DNA of 34,110 bases from an uncultured Clostridia bacterium (lineage in GTDB: Bacteria; Bacillota; Clostridia; RUG12999). A program made the position numbers and the translations under genes. Position 1 is the stretch's first letter. Each line of letters begins with the position of its first letter. Below, one piece after another: positions 34,003 to 34,110 of the stretch. The notes under the pieces were generated by a model, which was not told where the DNA came from, made no database searches, and saw only the letters and a list, made by a program, of their open reading frames with translations. The stretch covers positions 1-34,110 of the forward strand of contig CAMNSU010000018.1 in NCBI GenBank assembly GCA_946555455.1. Reading direction: 5' to 3'.

Positions 34003-34107
34003 GTCCCTAGGGCAGATTTTCCCGTATGCTTTGTTAAAAATACTTGAAATACGCTAGTATTCCTGCGTATTTTTGCCTTGCCTACAGAAAAATCTGCTCC
34101 TAGGGAC
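34003..34107. repeat. 105-bp palindromic element, MITE-like
   Basis: The outer arms GTCCCTAGGGCAGATTTT (34003-34020) and its imperfect complement (34090-34107) begin and end with GTCCCTAGG. Inside, AAAAATAC and ATACGC pair with GCGTAT and GTATTTTT. The whole unit could fold as one long hairpin. No transposase is present, and flanking duplications cannot be judged because the window ends 3 bp later. Confidence 0.6.
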
Positions 34108-34110
34108 TTC

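Overview
The window looks like the chromosome of an anaerobic Bacillota (Clostridia-type) bacterium. The signs are strong AGGAGG ribosome binding sites, sigma-A style promoters, Lpl-type sugar ABC transport genes without their own ATPase, large AraC regulators with membrane sensor regions, and several surface proteins carrying S-layer homology (SLH) domains. No genus can be named from the sequence. No rRNA, tRNA, CRISPR array or transposase was seen.

Left part (1-5577): a small toxin/immunity-like locus (an Ntox50-type toxin domain plus two tandem copies of a small acidic downstream gene, the first cut by the window edge); a secreted leucine-rich-repeat protein divergent from a small XRE repressor, with three spaced TTTCGCT motifs between them; and a two-gene unit encoding a cytosolic family 3 beta-N-acetylhexosaminidase and a HAD phosphatase.

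Middle (5849-9094): a 1081-residue secreted protein with a Cthe_2159-like carbohydrate-binding beta-helix, a Met/Pro/Glu/Gly linker, three SLH domains and a phytase-like esterase domain. It is divergent from the GH3 unit and ends at a strong, probably bidirectional terminator.

Main locus (9218-33855): an apparent eight-gene operon on the minus strand, about 19 kb, in the order permease LplB-type, permease LplC/YtcP-type, solute-binding lipoprotein, 1811-aa SLH adhesin, 899-aa SLH protein, two paralogous discoidin/toroid/SLH proteins (one with an added SGNH esterase), and a 562-aa protein with a heparin-lyase-I-like C-terminal domain. To its right lie a membrane-bound AraC regulator, a GH105 unsaturated glycuronyl hydrolase and a cupin-type AraC regulator. 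The GH105 enzyme, the lyase-like domain, the esterase and the importer together suggest a cell-surface system that captures and cleaves an acetylated uronic-acid polysaccharide, imports unsaturated oligosaccharides and trims them inside the cell. The substrate is inferred, not shown.

Noncoding structure is rich. There are two GC-rich intercistronic hairpins inside the operon, a promoter followed by a series of strong hairpins in the 1.1-kb gap before the membrane AraC gene, a 17-nt promoter-core element shared by the operon and GH105, dispersed and inverted repeats around these genes, and a MITE-like palindrome at the right edge.
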